Assembly (NCBI RefSeq): GCF_020215645.1
Contig: NZ_CP084058.1
Location: 10,594,501-10,658,500, forward strand
DNA length: 64,000 bases
Direction of reading: 5' to 3'
Source: Nonomuraea gerenzanensis
Lineage (GTDB): Bacteria; Actinomycetota; Actinomycetes; Streptosporangiales; Streptosporangiaceae
Shown: positions 17,278-26,916 of the stretch, piece by piece
How the letters are laid out: each line of letters starts with the position of its first letter
Position numbering within the stretch: the stretch's first letter is position 1
Position numbers and translations under genes: made by a program
Notes under the pieces: generated by a model
Databases searched by the model: none
Seen by the model: the letters and a program-made list of their open reading frames with translations, nothing else
What the model was told of the DNA's origin: nothing

Positions 17278-17646
17278 GTGAGCGATAACACCACCGCCAT
17301 CGAGGAGGGCGCCAAGAAGTCCGGCATCCTCTGGCTCACCCTCGACCGTCCCCGCCTGGCCTGGCATGCCTGGCACGACGGCGCGATCTACCTCGTGACG
17401 GGCGGCGAGGAGCAGGCCCTGCCCGGGCTCGACGCGCTCGACCGGGTGCGCGTGACGCTGCGCAGCAAGGACAACGGGGCCAGGCTGGTGGAGTTCGAGG
17501 CCGCCGTGTCGGCCGTCGACCAGGCCGCGGCGCCCGAGGCCGTGGCGGTGCTGGCCAAGGAGCGGCTCAACGCCCGCGACAGCGAGCACCTGCCCGAGCG
17601 CTGGGCCCGCGAGTCCACCGTGTGGCGCCTCGTCCCGCAGCGATGA
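17278..17646 (+). CDS. Small hypothetical protein, possibly split-barrel fold
   Basis: A 122-residue soluble protein. The central part (SGILWLTLDRPRLAWHAWHD, then AIYLVTGGEEQALPGLD and RVRVTLRSKDNGARLVEFEA) alternates beta strands like the flavin-binding split-barrel family, followed by LAKERLNARDSEHLPERWA. That assignment is a guess from strand pattern only. GTG 17278 is preceded by TACAGT (17265-17270) and 7 nt, a clear leaderless arrangement. It lies directly downstream of the defence-like cassette but with its own promoter. Confidence 0.72.
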   Translation: MSDNTTAIEEGAKKSGILWLTLDRPRLAWHAWHDGAIYLVTGGEEQALPGLDALDRVRVTLRSKDNGARLVEFEAAVSAVDQAAAPEAVAVLAKERLNARDSEHLPERWARESTVWRLVPQR

Positions 17647-17694
17647 CCTCCTGCGGTCGCCCCGCGGCGATGACCTCCTGCGGTCATCCCGCGG
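17641..17694. repeat. Two tandem copies of a 27-bp sequence
   Basis: CGATGACCTCCTGCGGTC followed by nine more bases is present twice in tandem between and across the ends of the small hypothetical gene and the transporter gene. The copies differ at two bases. Confidence 0.8.
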
Positions 17695-18631
17695 CGGTGA
17701 CCGCCTCCGGCTGCTCCGCCGCCTGCGGCTGATCGCCGGAGGTGGCGGTCTGGGCGAGCAGCGCGCCCGAGAGCACGAGCAGGCCGCCCACGATCTGGAA
17801 GACGCCGAGCGTCTCGCCGACCAGGGCCCAGGCGACGATGGCGCCGCCGATGACCTCCAGCGACGCGACGGTGGCGCCCACCGCGGCCGACAGCCGCCGC
17901 ACCGCGTTGACCCCCAGGATGTACGCGATCACGGTGGCGATCAGCACCATCCACAGGTAGGCCCCCAGCACCGGCAGCCGCAGCCCGCCCTCCGGCGCGG
18001 CGGTGACCGTGAAGGCGTCCCACGGGATGTTCCACGGCCGGGCGAACGGGATCAGCACCACGGCCGCCCCCGCCATGCCCCAGGCGATCAGGCCGAGGGG
18101 ATCGACGTCGTCGCCGAAGCTATCGTTCATCAGGAAATATCCGGCGCAACACGCTCCGGCCAGCAGCCCGAGCAGCAGGCCCAGCGCGTCCAGGCGGAGG
18201 CCCTGCCAGGCCTCCACGACGATGCCGAGGCCGAGGACCGCGACGACGGCGCCCACGTACGCGGCGCGCGCGAGCCGTACCTTGCGGATGACCCGCACCC
18301 AGGCCACCACCATCACCGGCGCCATGAACTCCAGCAGCAACGCGATCCCCACCGGCAGCCGCGTGATCGCCACGAAGTACAGCGCCTGCACCCCGGCCAC
18401 GGCCATGACCGCGTACAGCGCGAAGAACGGCAGCCTGGGCCCGGGGATGCGCAGCGCCCGCGGCCTGACGACGGCCAGCACGGCCAGGAGCAGCAGCCCC
18501 GCGCCCGCCATCCGCGTCCAGACGGCCTCGATCGGCGCCAGCCCGGCGGCGATGAGGTACTTGGCCATCGGGCCGGAGAACGCGAAACAACACGAGGAGA
18601 CGAACGCCAGCGCGAGCCCCGCATACCTCAT
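17684..18631 (-). CDS. EamA/DMT-family transporter
   Basis: A 315-residue membrane protein with about ten helices in two EamA halves. Characteristic pieces are SCCFAFSGPMAKYLIAAGL and IEAVWTRMAGAGLLLLA in the first half, and GAYLWMVLIATVIAYILGVN and VGATVASLEVIGGAIVAWAL in the second. These proteins export amino acids, metabolites or drugs; the substrate cannot be told. The ATG has GGATGG 6 nt upstream. Convergent with the gene ending at 17646. Confidence 0.87.
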   Translation of the reverse strand: MRYAGLALAFVSSCCFAFSGPMAKYLIAAGLAPIEAVWTRMAGAGLLLLAVLAVVRPRALRIPGPRLPFFALYAVMAVAGVQALYFVAITRLPVGIALLLEFMAPVMVVAWVRVIRKVRLARAAYVGAVVAVLGLGIVVEAWQGLRLDALGLLLGLLAGACCAGYFLMNDSFGDDVDPLGLIAWGMAGAAVVLIPFARPWNIPWDAFTVTAAPEGGLRLPVLGAYLWMVLIATVIAYILGVNAVRRLSAAVGATVASLEVIGGAIVAWALVGETLGVFQIVGGLLVLSGALLAQTATSGDQPQAAEQPEAVTAAG

Positions 18632-18727
18632 CGCACACCATCCGTAACGTAATCACCGTTTAGCGGGTTTGATACTGACACGCCGGACGTCCAAGGTGCA
18701 ATGCCGGGGCACTGTTAGCCTGGCCAG

Positions 18728-19939
18728 GTGAAGATCTTCGTGGCCCGGCTCCCCGGGACCCCGGTCTTCGACCCGGCGGGAGACCAGATCGGCCGGGTCA
18801 GAGACGTCGTGGTCGGGCTGCGCATCGGCGGGCGCCCCCGGGTGCACGGCCTCGTGGTGGAGGTGCAGCCGCGCCGCCGGGTGTTCCTGCCCATCACCCG
18901 GGTACGCCGCATCGAGGCGGGATCCGTGGTCTTCACCGGGCGGCTGAACATGCGCAGGTTCGAGCAGCGAGGCACCGAGACGCTGGTCATCGGCCAGATG
19001 CTCGACCTCACCGTGAGCGTCGGCGGCGAGCCCATGACGGTCTACGACGTGGCCATGGAGGAGCTGAAGCCGTCCGCCTGGGAGATCACCAAGGTCGCCG
19101 TCTACAAGGGCAGGCGGCGCGAGCCGCGCACGGTGTCGTGGGCGGAGGTGTCGGGGTTCGACACGCTGCAGAAGGACCAGGGGGCGGCCGGGCTGATCGC
19201 CGCGTTCGAGTCGCTGCGCGCCGCCGACATGGCCAGCGCGCTGCACGACCTGCCGACCAAGCGGCGCATCGAGATCGCCCGCGCGCTGCACGACGACCGG
19301 CTGGCCGACGTGCTGGAGGAGCTGCCGCCCGACGACCAGATCGGCATCCTGGGCACGCTGGAGCCCGAGCGGGCGGCCGACGTGCTGGAGGAGATGGGGC
19401 CCGACGACGCCGCCGACCTGCTGCACGACCTGCCGGCGGAGCAGGCGGCGAAGCTGCTGGCACTGATGGAGCCCGGGGAGGCGGCGCCGGTGCGGCGGCT
19501 GCTGACCTACCCGGAGACCAGCGCGGGCGGCGTGATGACCAGCGAGCCGGTGATCCTGCCGCCCACGGCCACCGTGGCCGAGGCGCTGGCGCACATCAGG
19601 CAGCAGGACCTGACGCCCGCCGTGGCCTCGCAGGTCTACGTGACCCGGCCGCCGACCGAGACGCCGACGGGGGCCTACCTGGGGGTCACGCACTTCCAGC
19701 GGCTGCTGCGCGAGCCGCCGTCCACGCTGCTCGGCGGCGTGCTCGACCCCTCGATCGACCCGATCAGGCCGGACTTCACGCTGCGGCAGGTGACCTACTA
19801 CCTGGCCAACTACAACCTCGTCGCCGCCCCCGTCGTGGACGAGCTGGGCCGCCTCGTCGGCGCCGTGACGGTGGACGACGTGCTGGACCACATGCTGCCC
19901 GAGGACTGGCGGGAGAGGGCCGACGACCGTGACGACTGA
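18728..19939 (+). CDS. Soluble MgtE-N/CBS regulator-like protein with PRC-barrel N-terminus
   Basis: A 403-residue cytosolic protein. Residues about 1-90 resemble two PRC-barrel-type modules (DPAGDQIGRVRDVVVGL). Residues about 145-270 form the MgtE N-terminal superhelix with repeated ADVLEELPPDDQ and ADVLEEMGPDDAADLL motifs, and about 275-395 a CBS pair (GGVMTSEPVILPPTATVAEA, then VDELGRLVGAVTVDDVLD). The membrane channel domain of MgtE magnesium transporters is absent. It may sense Mg or nucleotides and act on a partner. GTG 18728 has TAGCCT 6 nt upstream. The DUF1003 gene starts 11 nt before its stop. The same pair exists in M. tuberculosis (Rv1232c-Rv1231c region). Confidence 0.85.
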   Translation: MKIFVARLPGTPVFDPAGDQIGRVRDVVVGLRIGGRPRVHGLVVEVQPRRRVFLPITRVRRIEAGSVVFTGRLNMRRFEQRGTETLVIGQMLDLTVSVGGEPMTVYDVAMEELKPSAWEITKVAVYKGRRREPRTVSWAEVSGFDTLQKDQGAAGLIAAFESLRAADMASALHDLPTKRRIEIARALHDDRLADVLEELPPDDQIGILGTLEPERAADVLEEMGPDDAADLLHDLPAEQAAKLLALMEPGEAAPVRRLLTYPETSAGGVMTSEPVILPPTATVAEALAHIRQQDLTPAVASQVYVTRPPTETPTGAYLGVTHFQRLLREPPSTLLGGVLDPSIDPIRPDFTLRQVTYYLANYNLVAAPVVDELGRLVGAVTVDDVLDHMLPEDWRERADDRDD

Positions 19940-20411
19940 CCGTCTCGACCAACCCAGGGACCTGCGCCGCACGCTGCGCCCGCACTACGACCCGGAGGCG
20001 TTCGGCCGGCTGTCGGAGCGGATCGCCCGGTTCCTCGGCACCGCCAGGTTCCTGGTCTACATGACCGTGTTCGTCGTGGTCTGGGTCGTCTGGAACGCGA
20101 CGGTGCCGGAGGGGTGGAAGTTCGACCCGTACCCGTTCATCTTCCTGACGCTGATGCTGTCGCTGCAGGCCAGCTATGCCGCGCCGCTGATCCTGCTGGC
20201 CCAGAACCGGCAGGACGACCGCGACCGCATCCAGTACGAGCAGGACCGCGAGGCCGCCGAGCGCAACCAGGCCGAGATCGAGTATCTGACCCGCGAGATC
20301 GCGGGCCTGCGCCTGGCGCTGAACGAGGTGGCCACCCGCGACTACCTGCGTGCCGAGCTGGGCCGGCTGCTGGAGGAGCTCAGGGAGCCGGGGCGCGACG
20401 CGGCGCGCTGA
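19929..20411 (+). CDS. DUF1003 membrane protein
   Basis: A 160-residue protein with two transmembrane helices (FLVYMTVFVVVWVVWNATV and FIFLTLMLSLQASYAAPLIL), then the family motif LAQNRQDDRDR and a C-terminal coiled coil (AAERNQAEIEYLTREIAGLR). Function unknown; the fixed partner is the MgtE-N/CBS protein, with which it overlaps by 11 nt, so it may be the membrane anchor of that protein. Its last 32 nt overlap the end of the MarR gene on the other strand. Confidence 0.87.
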   Translation: MTTDRLDQPRDLRRTLRPHYDPEAFGRLSERIARFLGTARFLVYMTVFVVVWVVWNATVPEGWKFDPYPFIFLTLMLSLQASYAAPLILLAQNRQDDRDRIQYEQDREAAERNQAEIEYLTREIAGLRLALNEVATRDYLRAELGRLLEELREPGRDAAR

Positions 20412-20862
20412 GCTCGTCCTCCAGTCTGGTCAGCAGGCGGCGCACCTGGGCCAGCTCCCCCGCGCCGAGCATGTCGAGGAACTGCCTCCTGATGCCGCGC
20501 AGGTAGGTCGGCGTGGCCTCGGCCAGCCGGGCCGCGCCGCGCTCCGTCAGCACCGCGAACAGGCCGCGGGCGTCGTCGGCGCACGCCTCGCGCGCCGCCA
20601 GGCCGTCGCGCTGGAGCCGGTCGATGAGCCTGGTCAGGCCGCTGCGCGAGAGCAGGACGCGGTCGGCCAGGTCGTTCATGCGCAGCCGCCGGTGCGGGGC
20701 CTCGGCGAGCTGCATGAGCACCTCGTACGAGGCCAGCGGCAGGTCGTGCGCGACGAGCAGCTCGCTCTCCAGATGGCGCGTGACGCGCACCTGCGCACGC
20801 TGCACCATGCGCCAGACCGCCAGTTCCTCGGCGGTCAGGCTCTCGTCGCGCAGAAGAGTCAC
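20380..20862 (-). CDS. MarR-family transcriptional regulator
   Basis: A 160-residue winged-helix regulator. The recognition region reads RLRMNDLADRVLLSRSGLTR and the wing is LIDRLQRDGLAAREACADDARGLFAVLTERGAARL, the standard MarR layout of dimerisation helices around a wHTH. GTG 20862 is 6 nt from TAAGGT (20869-20874), so the transcript is probably leaderless. An imperfect palindrome at 20872-20897 overlaps that -10 element and is a good autoregulatory operator candidate. Target gene and ligand are unknown; the nearest divergent gene is mrp. Confidence 0.88.
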   Translation of the reverse strand: MTLLRDESLTAEELAVWRMVQRAQVRVTRHLESELLVAHDLPLASYEVLMQLAEAPHRRLRMNDLADRVLLSRSGLTRLIDRLQRDGLAAREACADDARGLFAVLTERGAARLAEATPTYLRGIRRQFLDMLGAGELAQVRRLLTRLEDELSAPRRAPAP

Positions 20863-20871
20863 GGAGTAACC

Positions 20872-20897
20872 TTAGACGTTGTTGCACAGACATCTAA
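20872..20897. promoter_or_regulatory. Candidate MarR operator
   Basis: TTAGACGT (20872-20879) and ACATCTAA (20890-20897) are inverted copies matching at 7 of 8 positions, centred over the MarR promoter between the marR-type gene and mrp. Size and spacing fit a MarR dimer site. Confidence 0.5.
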
Positions 20898-21019
20898 CAG
20901 TGCGGATTAACCCAGCGCGGGCTCTGGTTCATACCATGGAGGGGCATCCTCGCTGGCGCTCAGCGCCTGTCACACACATAGACAAAGGAGGGACGGCACT
21001 CCCTCGTGCCGAGACTTCG

Positions 21020-22156
21020 ATGGCACCAACCCAGGAACTCGTGACGGCGGCACTGTCCACCGTCATCGACCCCGAGATCCGTCGTCCTATCACGGACCTC
21101 GACATGGTCAAGAACATCGAGATCGCTCCCGACGGGGCGGTGCGCGTAGGCGTCTACCTCACCGTGGCCGGGTGTCCGATGAAAGACACCATCAGCCGCG
21201 ACGTCACCACCGCCGTCTCCAAGGTGGAAGGTGTGACGGGCGTCCAGATCGAGCTCGACGTCATGAGTGCCGAGCAGCGCAAGACGCTGCAGACGAAGCT
21301 CCGTGGCGACCGCGGGCCCGAGAAGGAGATCCCGTTCAACCAGCCGGGCTCGCTGACCCGCGTCTTCGCGGTGGCCAGCGGCAAGGGCGGGGTCGGCAAG
21401 TCCTCCGTCACGGTCAACCTGGCCGCCGCCATGGCCGCCAGTGGCCTGAAGGTGGGCATCGTCGACGCCGACATCTACGGTCACAGCATCCCTCGCATGC
21501 TGGGCGCCGCCGAGCGCCCCACCAAGGTCGAGGACATGATCATGCCGCCGGTGGCGCACGACATCAAGGTCATCTCGGTGGGCATGTTCAAGCCGCCGGG
21601 CAACACGCCGGTGGTCTGGCGCGGGCCCATGCTCGACCGGGCGCTGCACCAGTTCCTGGCCGACGTCTACTGGGGCGATCTCGACGTGCTGCTGCTCGAC
21701 CTGCCGCCGGGCACGGGCGACATCGCCATCTCGGTGGCGCAGCGGCTGCCGGGCGCGGAGATCCTCGTGGTGACCACGCCGCAGATGGCCGCCGCCGAGG
21801 TGGCCGAGCGGGCGGGCTCGATCGCCGCCCAGACCCACCAGCAGATCGCCGGCGTCATCGAGAACATGGCCTGGCTGCCCTGCCCGCACTGCGACGAGCG
21901 CATCGCCGTCTTCGGCGAGGGCGGCGGCCAGACGGTGGCCGACGCGCTGACCCGCACGCTCGGCGCGCGCGTGCCGCTGCTCGGCCAGGTGCCGATCGAC
22001 ATGCGCCTGCGCGAGGGCGGCGACGAGGGCAAGCCGCTGGTCCTCACCGACCCCGACTCGCCGGCCGCCGCGGAGCTCAGGAACATCGCGGCCGGGCTGA
22101 GCAAGCGCTCCTCCAGCCTGAAGGGCCTCCAGCTCGGCCTGGCGCCGCGCCGCTGA
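21020..22156 (+). CDS. mrp: Mrp/NBP35-type P-loop iron-sulfur carrier ATPase
   Basis: A 378-residue protein. Residues 1-95 are a MIP18/DUF59 domain (AALSTVIDPEIRRPITDLDM). The deviant Walker A is ASGKGGVGKSSVTVNLA (near residue 120), followed by GIVDADIYGHSIPRMLG and LLDLPPGTGDIAISV. The C-terminal CPHC (WLPCPHCDERIAVFGEG) is the bridging cluster-binding motif. It delivers Fe-S clusters to apo-proteins in the cytoplasm. I chose ATG 21020 by family length; a strong GGAGGG at 20987-20992 sits 27 nt upstream with no start at the usual distance. The hairpin at 22202-22230 ends the transcript. Confidence 0.93.
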   Translation: MAPTQELVTAALSTVIDPEIRRPITDLDMVKNIEIAPDGAVRVGVYLTVAGCPMKDTISRDVTTAVSKVEGVTGVQIELDVMSAEQRKTLQTKLRGDRGPEKEIPFNQPGSLTRVFAVASGKGGVGKSSVTVNLAAAMAASGLKVGIVDADIYGHSIPRMLGAAERPTKVEDMIMPPVAHDIKVISVGMFKPPGNTPVVWRGPMLDRALHQFLADVYWGDLDVLLLDLPPGTGDIAISVAQRLPGAEILVVTTPQMAAAEVAERAGSIAAQTHQQIAGVIENMAWLPCPHCDERIAVFGEGGGQTVADALTRTLGARVPLLGQVPIDMRLREGGDEGKPLVLTDPDSPAAAELRNIAAGLSKRSSSLKGLQLGLAPRR

Positions 22157-22201
22157 CCTTCCGGCACACTTCCGGCAGTTCCGGCGCTTCCGGCACGCGA
22201 A

Positions 22202-22230
22202 AGCCCCCTCCGCACCCGGAGGGGGCTTTT
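22202..22230. terminator. Bidirectional terminator between mrp and tatB
   Basis: AGCCCCCTCC (22202-22211) pairs perfectly with GGAGGGGGCT (22218-22227) around a 6-nt loop and runs into TTTT. Two convergent genes end on either side of it, so it can serve both. Confidence 0.9.
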
Positions 22231-22252
22231 CCAGGCCCGCTGTACGGCTTCG

Positions 22253-22621
22253 TCAGGTGGCTTCGGAGTCGTAGGGCGGCAGCTCCCCGTAACTCAGCTC
22301 GTCGACGGGCTCAGGCGGATACGGGGCCGCGGCGACGGGCTCCAGCTCGCGCGGCTTGCCGTTGTCGTTCCAGTCGTCCTCGAGGTCGTCCAGCAGGTGC
22401 TTGCGGACGAAGTTACGCGGGTTGAGGTCGGCCGGGTCGAAGTTCTGGAACTCGGGGCCCAGGCCCGCCCGCAGGTCGTCACGCGCGTTGTTGGCCATCC
22501 GGCGCAGGTTGCGCAGGGTCTTGCCCGCCTGCGCAGCGGCCTGCGGCAGCCTTTCCGGACCGAAGACGAGCAGCGCGATGACGATCAGCGCTCCGATCTC
22601 CATCCACCCGAGTCCGAACAC
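22253..22621 (-). CDS. tatB: Sec-independent translocase subunit TatB-like
   Basis: A 122-residue protein with the N-terminal membrane helix MFGLGWMEIGALIVIALLVF, the GPERLP turn and an amphipathic helix (AAAQAGKTLRNLRRMANNAR), as in TatA/TatB; the long acidic tail favours TatB. It is part of the twin-arginine machinery that exports folded proteins. GTG 22621 has GGAG 6 nt upstream. Position next to htrA and sigE matches the mycobacterial sigE locus (Rv1221-Rv1224), which supports TatB. Confidence 0.9.
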   Translation of the reverse strand: MFGLGWMEIGALIVIALLVFGPERLPQAAAQAGKTLRNLRRMANNARDDLRAGLGPEFQNFDPADLNPRNFVRKHLLDDLEDDWNDNGKPRELEPVAAAPYPPEPVDELSYGELPPYDSEAT

Positions 22622-22808
22622 CGTGAGCTCCTACGCAGTCAAACCTCTCCGAGGACAACCCCGGCCTATCCACAGACTAAGGGCTCCATCGGGTAGGTCG
22701 GTCGTCTCCCCCGGGTCATATCATCCGCGAACCCCGGAAAAAGCAGCCGCGCCGCGCGGGACCCGAGGGCCCCGCCGCGGCGCGGCGGGCGAGGAACCGG
22801 ACGCAGGG

Positions 22809-24776
<1,968 letters not shown>

Positions 24777-24941
24777 CTAAGTCTCACCACTCCTTGGCTC
24801 GGCCACCGCAATCCTCGCTCTTGCGGCATACGAGGGTTATAAAGGTTTTGTCAGGACTTGCTTGTGACAATTCCCGAACCCAGATCGTATGCCCCACGCG
24901 CCGCCGACTACGCCAACCGTTCGCCCCCCGGCATGAGCCGG

Positions 24942-25469
24942 TCAAGGAGTGGCGGTCGACGAGCCGTTCGTAGGCGTAGTACGGGCTTGCTGCTGGAAGA
25001 GTTCGACCGGCGGGGCCGGATTGTTCTGCCCGATGCCGGTGGTCGCGAAGAAGGTGCCGATCGCCACGGCCGCCGAGACCACCCCGACCGCCACGTACGC
25101 CGATCGCCTCCTACCACCGCGACCAGGGCCCGAGGCTCCACCGGAGGAGTCCCGGCGCGGGCGGTTGTCGAGGGGAGCGATCGTGTGCGGCCCGGGGATG
25201 GGCACTCCCCCGAAGGTACGGCTGGGGAAAGGGCGCTCCCTCGGCGGCAGCGGCCCGCCCGGCTCCGCCATCCGGAGCAGGGACATCGTCAGGTCCGCCG
25301 GCATCGCCGGGGTGTCGAGCGAGCGCAGGCGCGACTTCAGCGCCCGAACCGACTCCACCTCGCGCCTGCAGTCAGCGCAGAATGTCAGATGCGCGAGCGC
25401 ACGCTCCCGCTCTGTGTGGTTGAGCTCTCCATCGACCAGCGCGGAAACACGCTCTCCAAGATGGGACAT
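24942..25469 (-). CDS. Zinc-finger anti-sigma factor (RseA/ZAS type) for SigE
   Basis: A 175-residue protein with an N-terminal ZAS domain: ALAHLTFCADCRREVESVRA contains the HxxxCxxC zinc site that grips ECF sigma factors. A Pro/Arg-rich linker leads to one transmembrane helix (YVAVGVVSAAVAIGTFFA) and a short outer tail, so it holds the sigma factor at the membrane. ATG 25469 lies 1 nt past the sigE stop with GGGGAGG about 9 nt upstream, inside the end of sigE. This coupling is the usual sigma/anti-sigma arrangement. Confidence 0.9.
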   Translation of the reverse strand: MSHLGERVSALVDGELNHTERERALAHLTFCADCRREVESVRALKSRLRSLDTPAMPADLTMSLLRMAEPGGPLPPRERPFPSRTFGGVPIPGPHTIAPLDNRPRRDSSGGASGPGRGGRRRSAYVAVGVVSAAVAIGTFFATTGIGQNNPAPPVELFQQQARTTPTNGSSTATP

Positions 25470-25470
25470 A

Positions 25471-26103
25471 TCAGACTTCCTCCCCACGGATCACGGTCGG
25501 GGGGAGTTGAGTATTACGGGGTGCTCTGTGGTCGAGAGCCTCCCGCAACTGCGCCCGGCCACGGTGAATACGGCTTCGGACCGTACCCAGCTTGACGCCG
25601 AGCGTGGCCGCGATCTCCTCGTAAGACAGGCCCTCGATGTCACACAGCACGATCGCGGCCCGGAACTCGGGGGCGAGCGCGTCGAGGGCGGCCTGGATGT
25701 CGGGCTCCAGGTGGGCGTCGTCGAACGCCTGCGCCGGAGACGGCTCACGGCCGCGCAGCCGCTCGGCCGCGTCGTCAGCGAGCCCCTCGAACCTGATGCG
25801 CTGCTTGCGCCGCGCCATGTCGAGGAACAAGTTGGTCGTGATCCGGTGCAGCCACCCCTCGAACGTGCCGGGGGTGTAGCTCGACAGCGACCTGAAAACC
25901 CGGACGAAGACCTCCTGTGTGAGGTCCTCGGCATCGTGGACATTGCCGGTCAGCCGGTACGCCAGCCGATACACACGTGCGGAGTGCGTCCGCACGACCT
26001 CCTCCCACGTCGGAGGAGTCCAATCAGACGACACGGGAGTATCGGTCTGGTGGTCGCTTTCGTCCACCAGAACTCCTCTCTCTGGGACCACCGCTACCGT
26101 CAT
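25471..26103 (-). CDS. sigE: ECF RNA polymerase sigma factor SigE
   Basis: A 210-residue ECF sigma factor (start ATG 26103). Region 2 reads [20 protein letters not shown] then [11 protein letters not shown], and [20 protein letters not shown]; region 4 reads [20 protein letters not shown] and [20 protein letters not shown]. It directs polymerase to GGAAC/CGTT promoters under envelope stress. A near-perfect site of that kind lies just upstream (26171-26197), indicating autoregulation. Anti-sigma factor and htrA follow on the same strand. An upstream TTG at 26154 would add 17 residues, but family length favours 26103. Confidence 0.92.
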   Translation of the reverse strand: MTVAVVPERGVLVDESDHQTDTPVSSDWTPPTWEEVVRTHSARVYRLAYRLTGNVHDAEDLTQEVFVRVFRSLSSYTPGTFEGWLHRITTNLFLDMARRKQRIRFEGLADDAAERLRGREPSPAQAFDDAHLEPDIQAALDALAPEFRAAIVLCDIEGLSYEEIAATLGVKLGTVRSRIHRGRAQLREALDHRAPRNTQLPPTVIRGEEV

Positions 26104-26170
26104 AGTGCCTGGTTTCGTCCCTTCGTGCGCACTGCCTGCCTTCCGGACCGGCAAAGCCCGTTTAAACCTG

Positions 26171-26197
26171 CAACGCCTTAGGTCCCTCCTGAGTTCC
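26171..26197 (-). promoter_or_regulatory. SigE-type (ECF) promoter of sigE
   Basis: Read on the minus strand: GGAAC (26197-26193, preceded by another G), a 17-nt spacer, then CGTTG (26175-26171). This matches the ECF/SigE consensus. Transcription would start near 26164, about 60 nt before the sigE ATG. Confidence 0.7.
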
Positions 26198-26276
26198 CGT
26201 CCTGGCGTGTCTCCCCTAGGCTGCGATCGGTGCCTATCTCGCGGACCAATCGCACGAAAGTGGGGGGAGGAGGCCG

Positions 26277-26915
26277 ATGACCCATCCGGTGGAGGCCACT
26301 CTGGCCTATGCGGAGCAGTTCCATCACGAGGATGAGATCCTGCACGCGGCGCGGCAGCGCGGGCTGGAGATGGGTGCGACGCCCGTCCTTCCCGGCGCAG
26401 GGGCGGCCTTGTGCTTCCTCGCGACCGCCGTCAACGCCAAGTCCGTCGTCGAGATCGGCACGGGCTGCGGCGTCTCGGGGCTGTGGCTGCTGCGCGGCAT
26501 GCGTACGGACGGCACGCTGACGAGCGTGGACGTCGAGCCCGAGCACCAGCGGCTGGCCAGACAGGCGTTCACGGAGGCCGGCTTCTCCGGCAGCCGGGTG
26601 CGGCTGATCTCCGGCCGGGCGCTCGACGTGCTGCCCCGGCTGTCCGACGGCGGCTACGACATGGTCTTCGCCGACGGCTCCAAGCACGAGTACGCCGACT
26701 ACCTGGCCGAGGCGGTGCGCCTGCTGCGCGTGGGCGGTGTCGTGGCCTTCGACAACATGTTGTGGCACAACCGCGTGGCCGACCCCGCGCAGCGCGACCC
26801 GGAGACGGTGGCGCTGCGCGAGGTGGGCAAGCTGGTGCAGTCGGACGAGCGGCTGCGCTCGGTGCTGATGCCGCTGGGCGACGGCCTGCTGGCCGCCGTC
26901 AAGATCGGCTCCTGA
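26277..26915 (+). CDS. O-methyltransferase (class I, Rv1220c-like)
   Basis: A 212-residue SAM-dependent methyltransferase of the catechol/caffeoyl-CoA O-methyltransferase type. The SAM site is [17 protein letters not shown] (about residues 58-74), the acidic residue is in LTSVDVEP, and [11 protein letters not shown] plus [13 protein letters not shown] supply the metal-binding Asp and Asn of the family. GGAGGAGG precedes ATG 26277. It is divergent from sigE as in mycobacteria (Rv1220c/Rv1221). The biological substrate is unknown. Confidence 0.9.
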   Translation: MTHPVEATLAYAEQFHHEDEILHAARQRGLEMGATPVLPGAGAALCFLATAVNAKSVVEIGTGCGVSGLWLLRGMRTDGTLTSVDVEPEHQRLARQAFTEAGFSGSRVRLISGRALDVLPRLSDGGYDMVFADGSKHEYADYLAEAVRLLRVGGVVAFDNMLWHNRVADPAQRDPETVALREVGKLVQSDERLRSVLMPLGDGLLAAVKIGS

Positions 26916-26916
26916 C

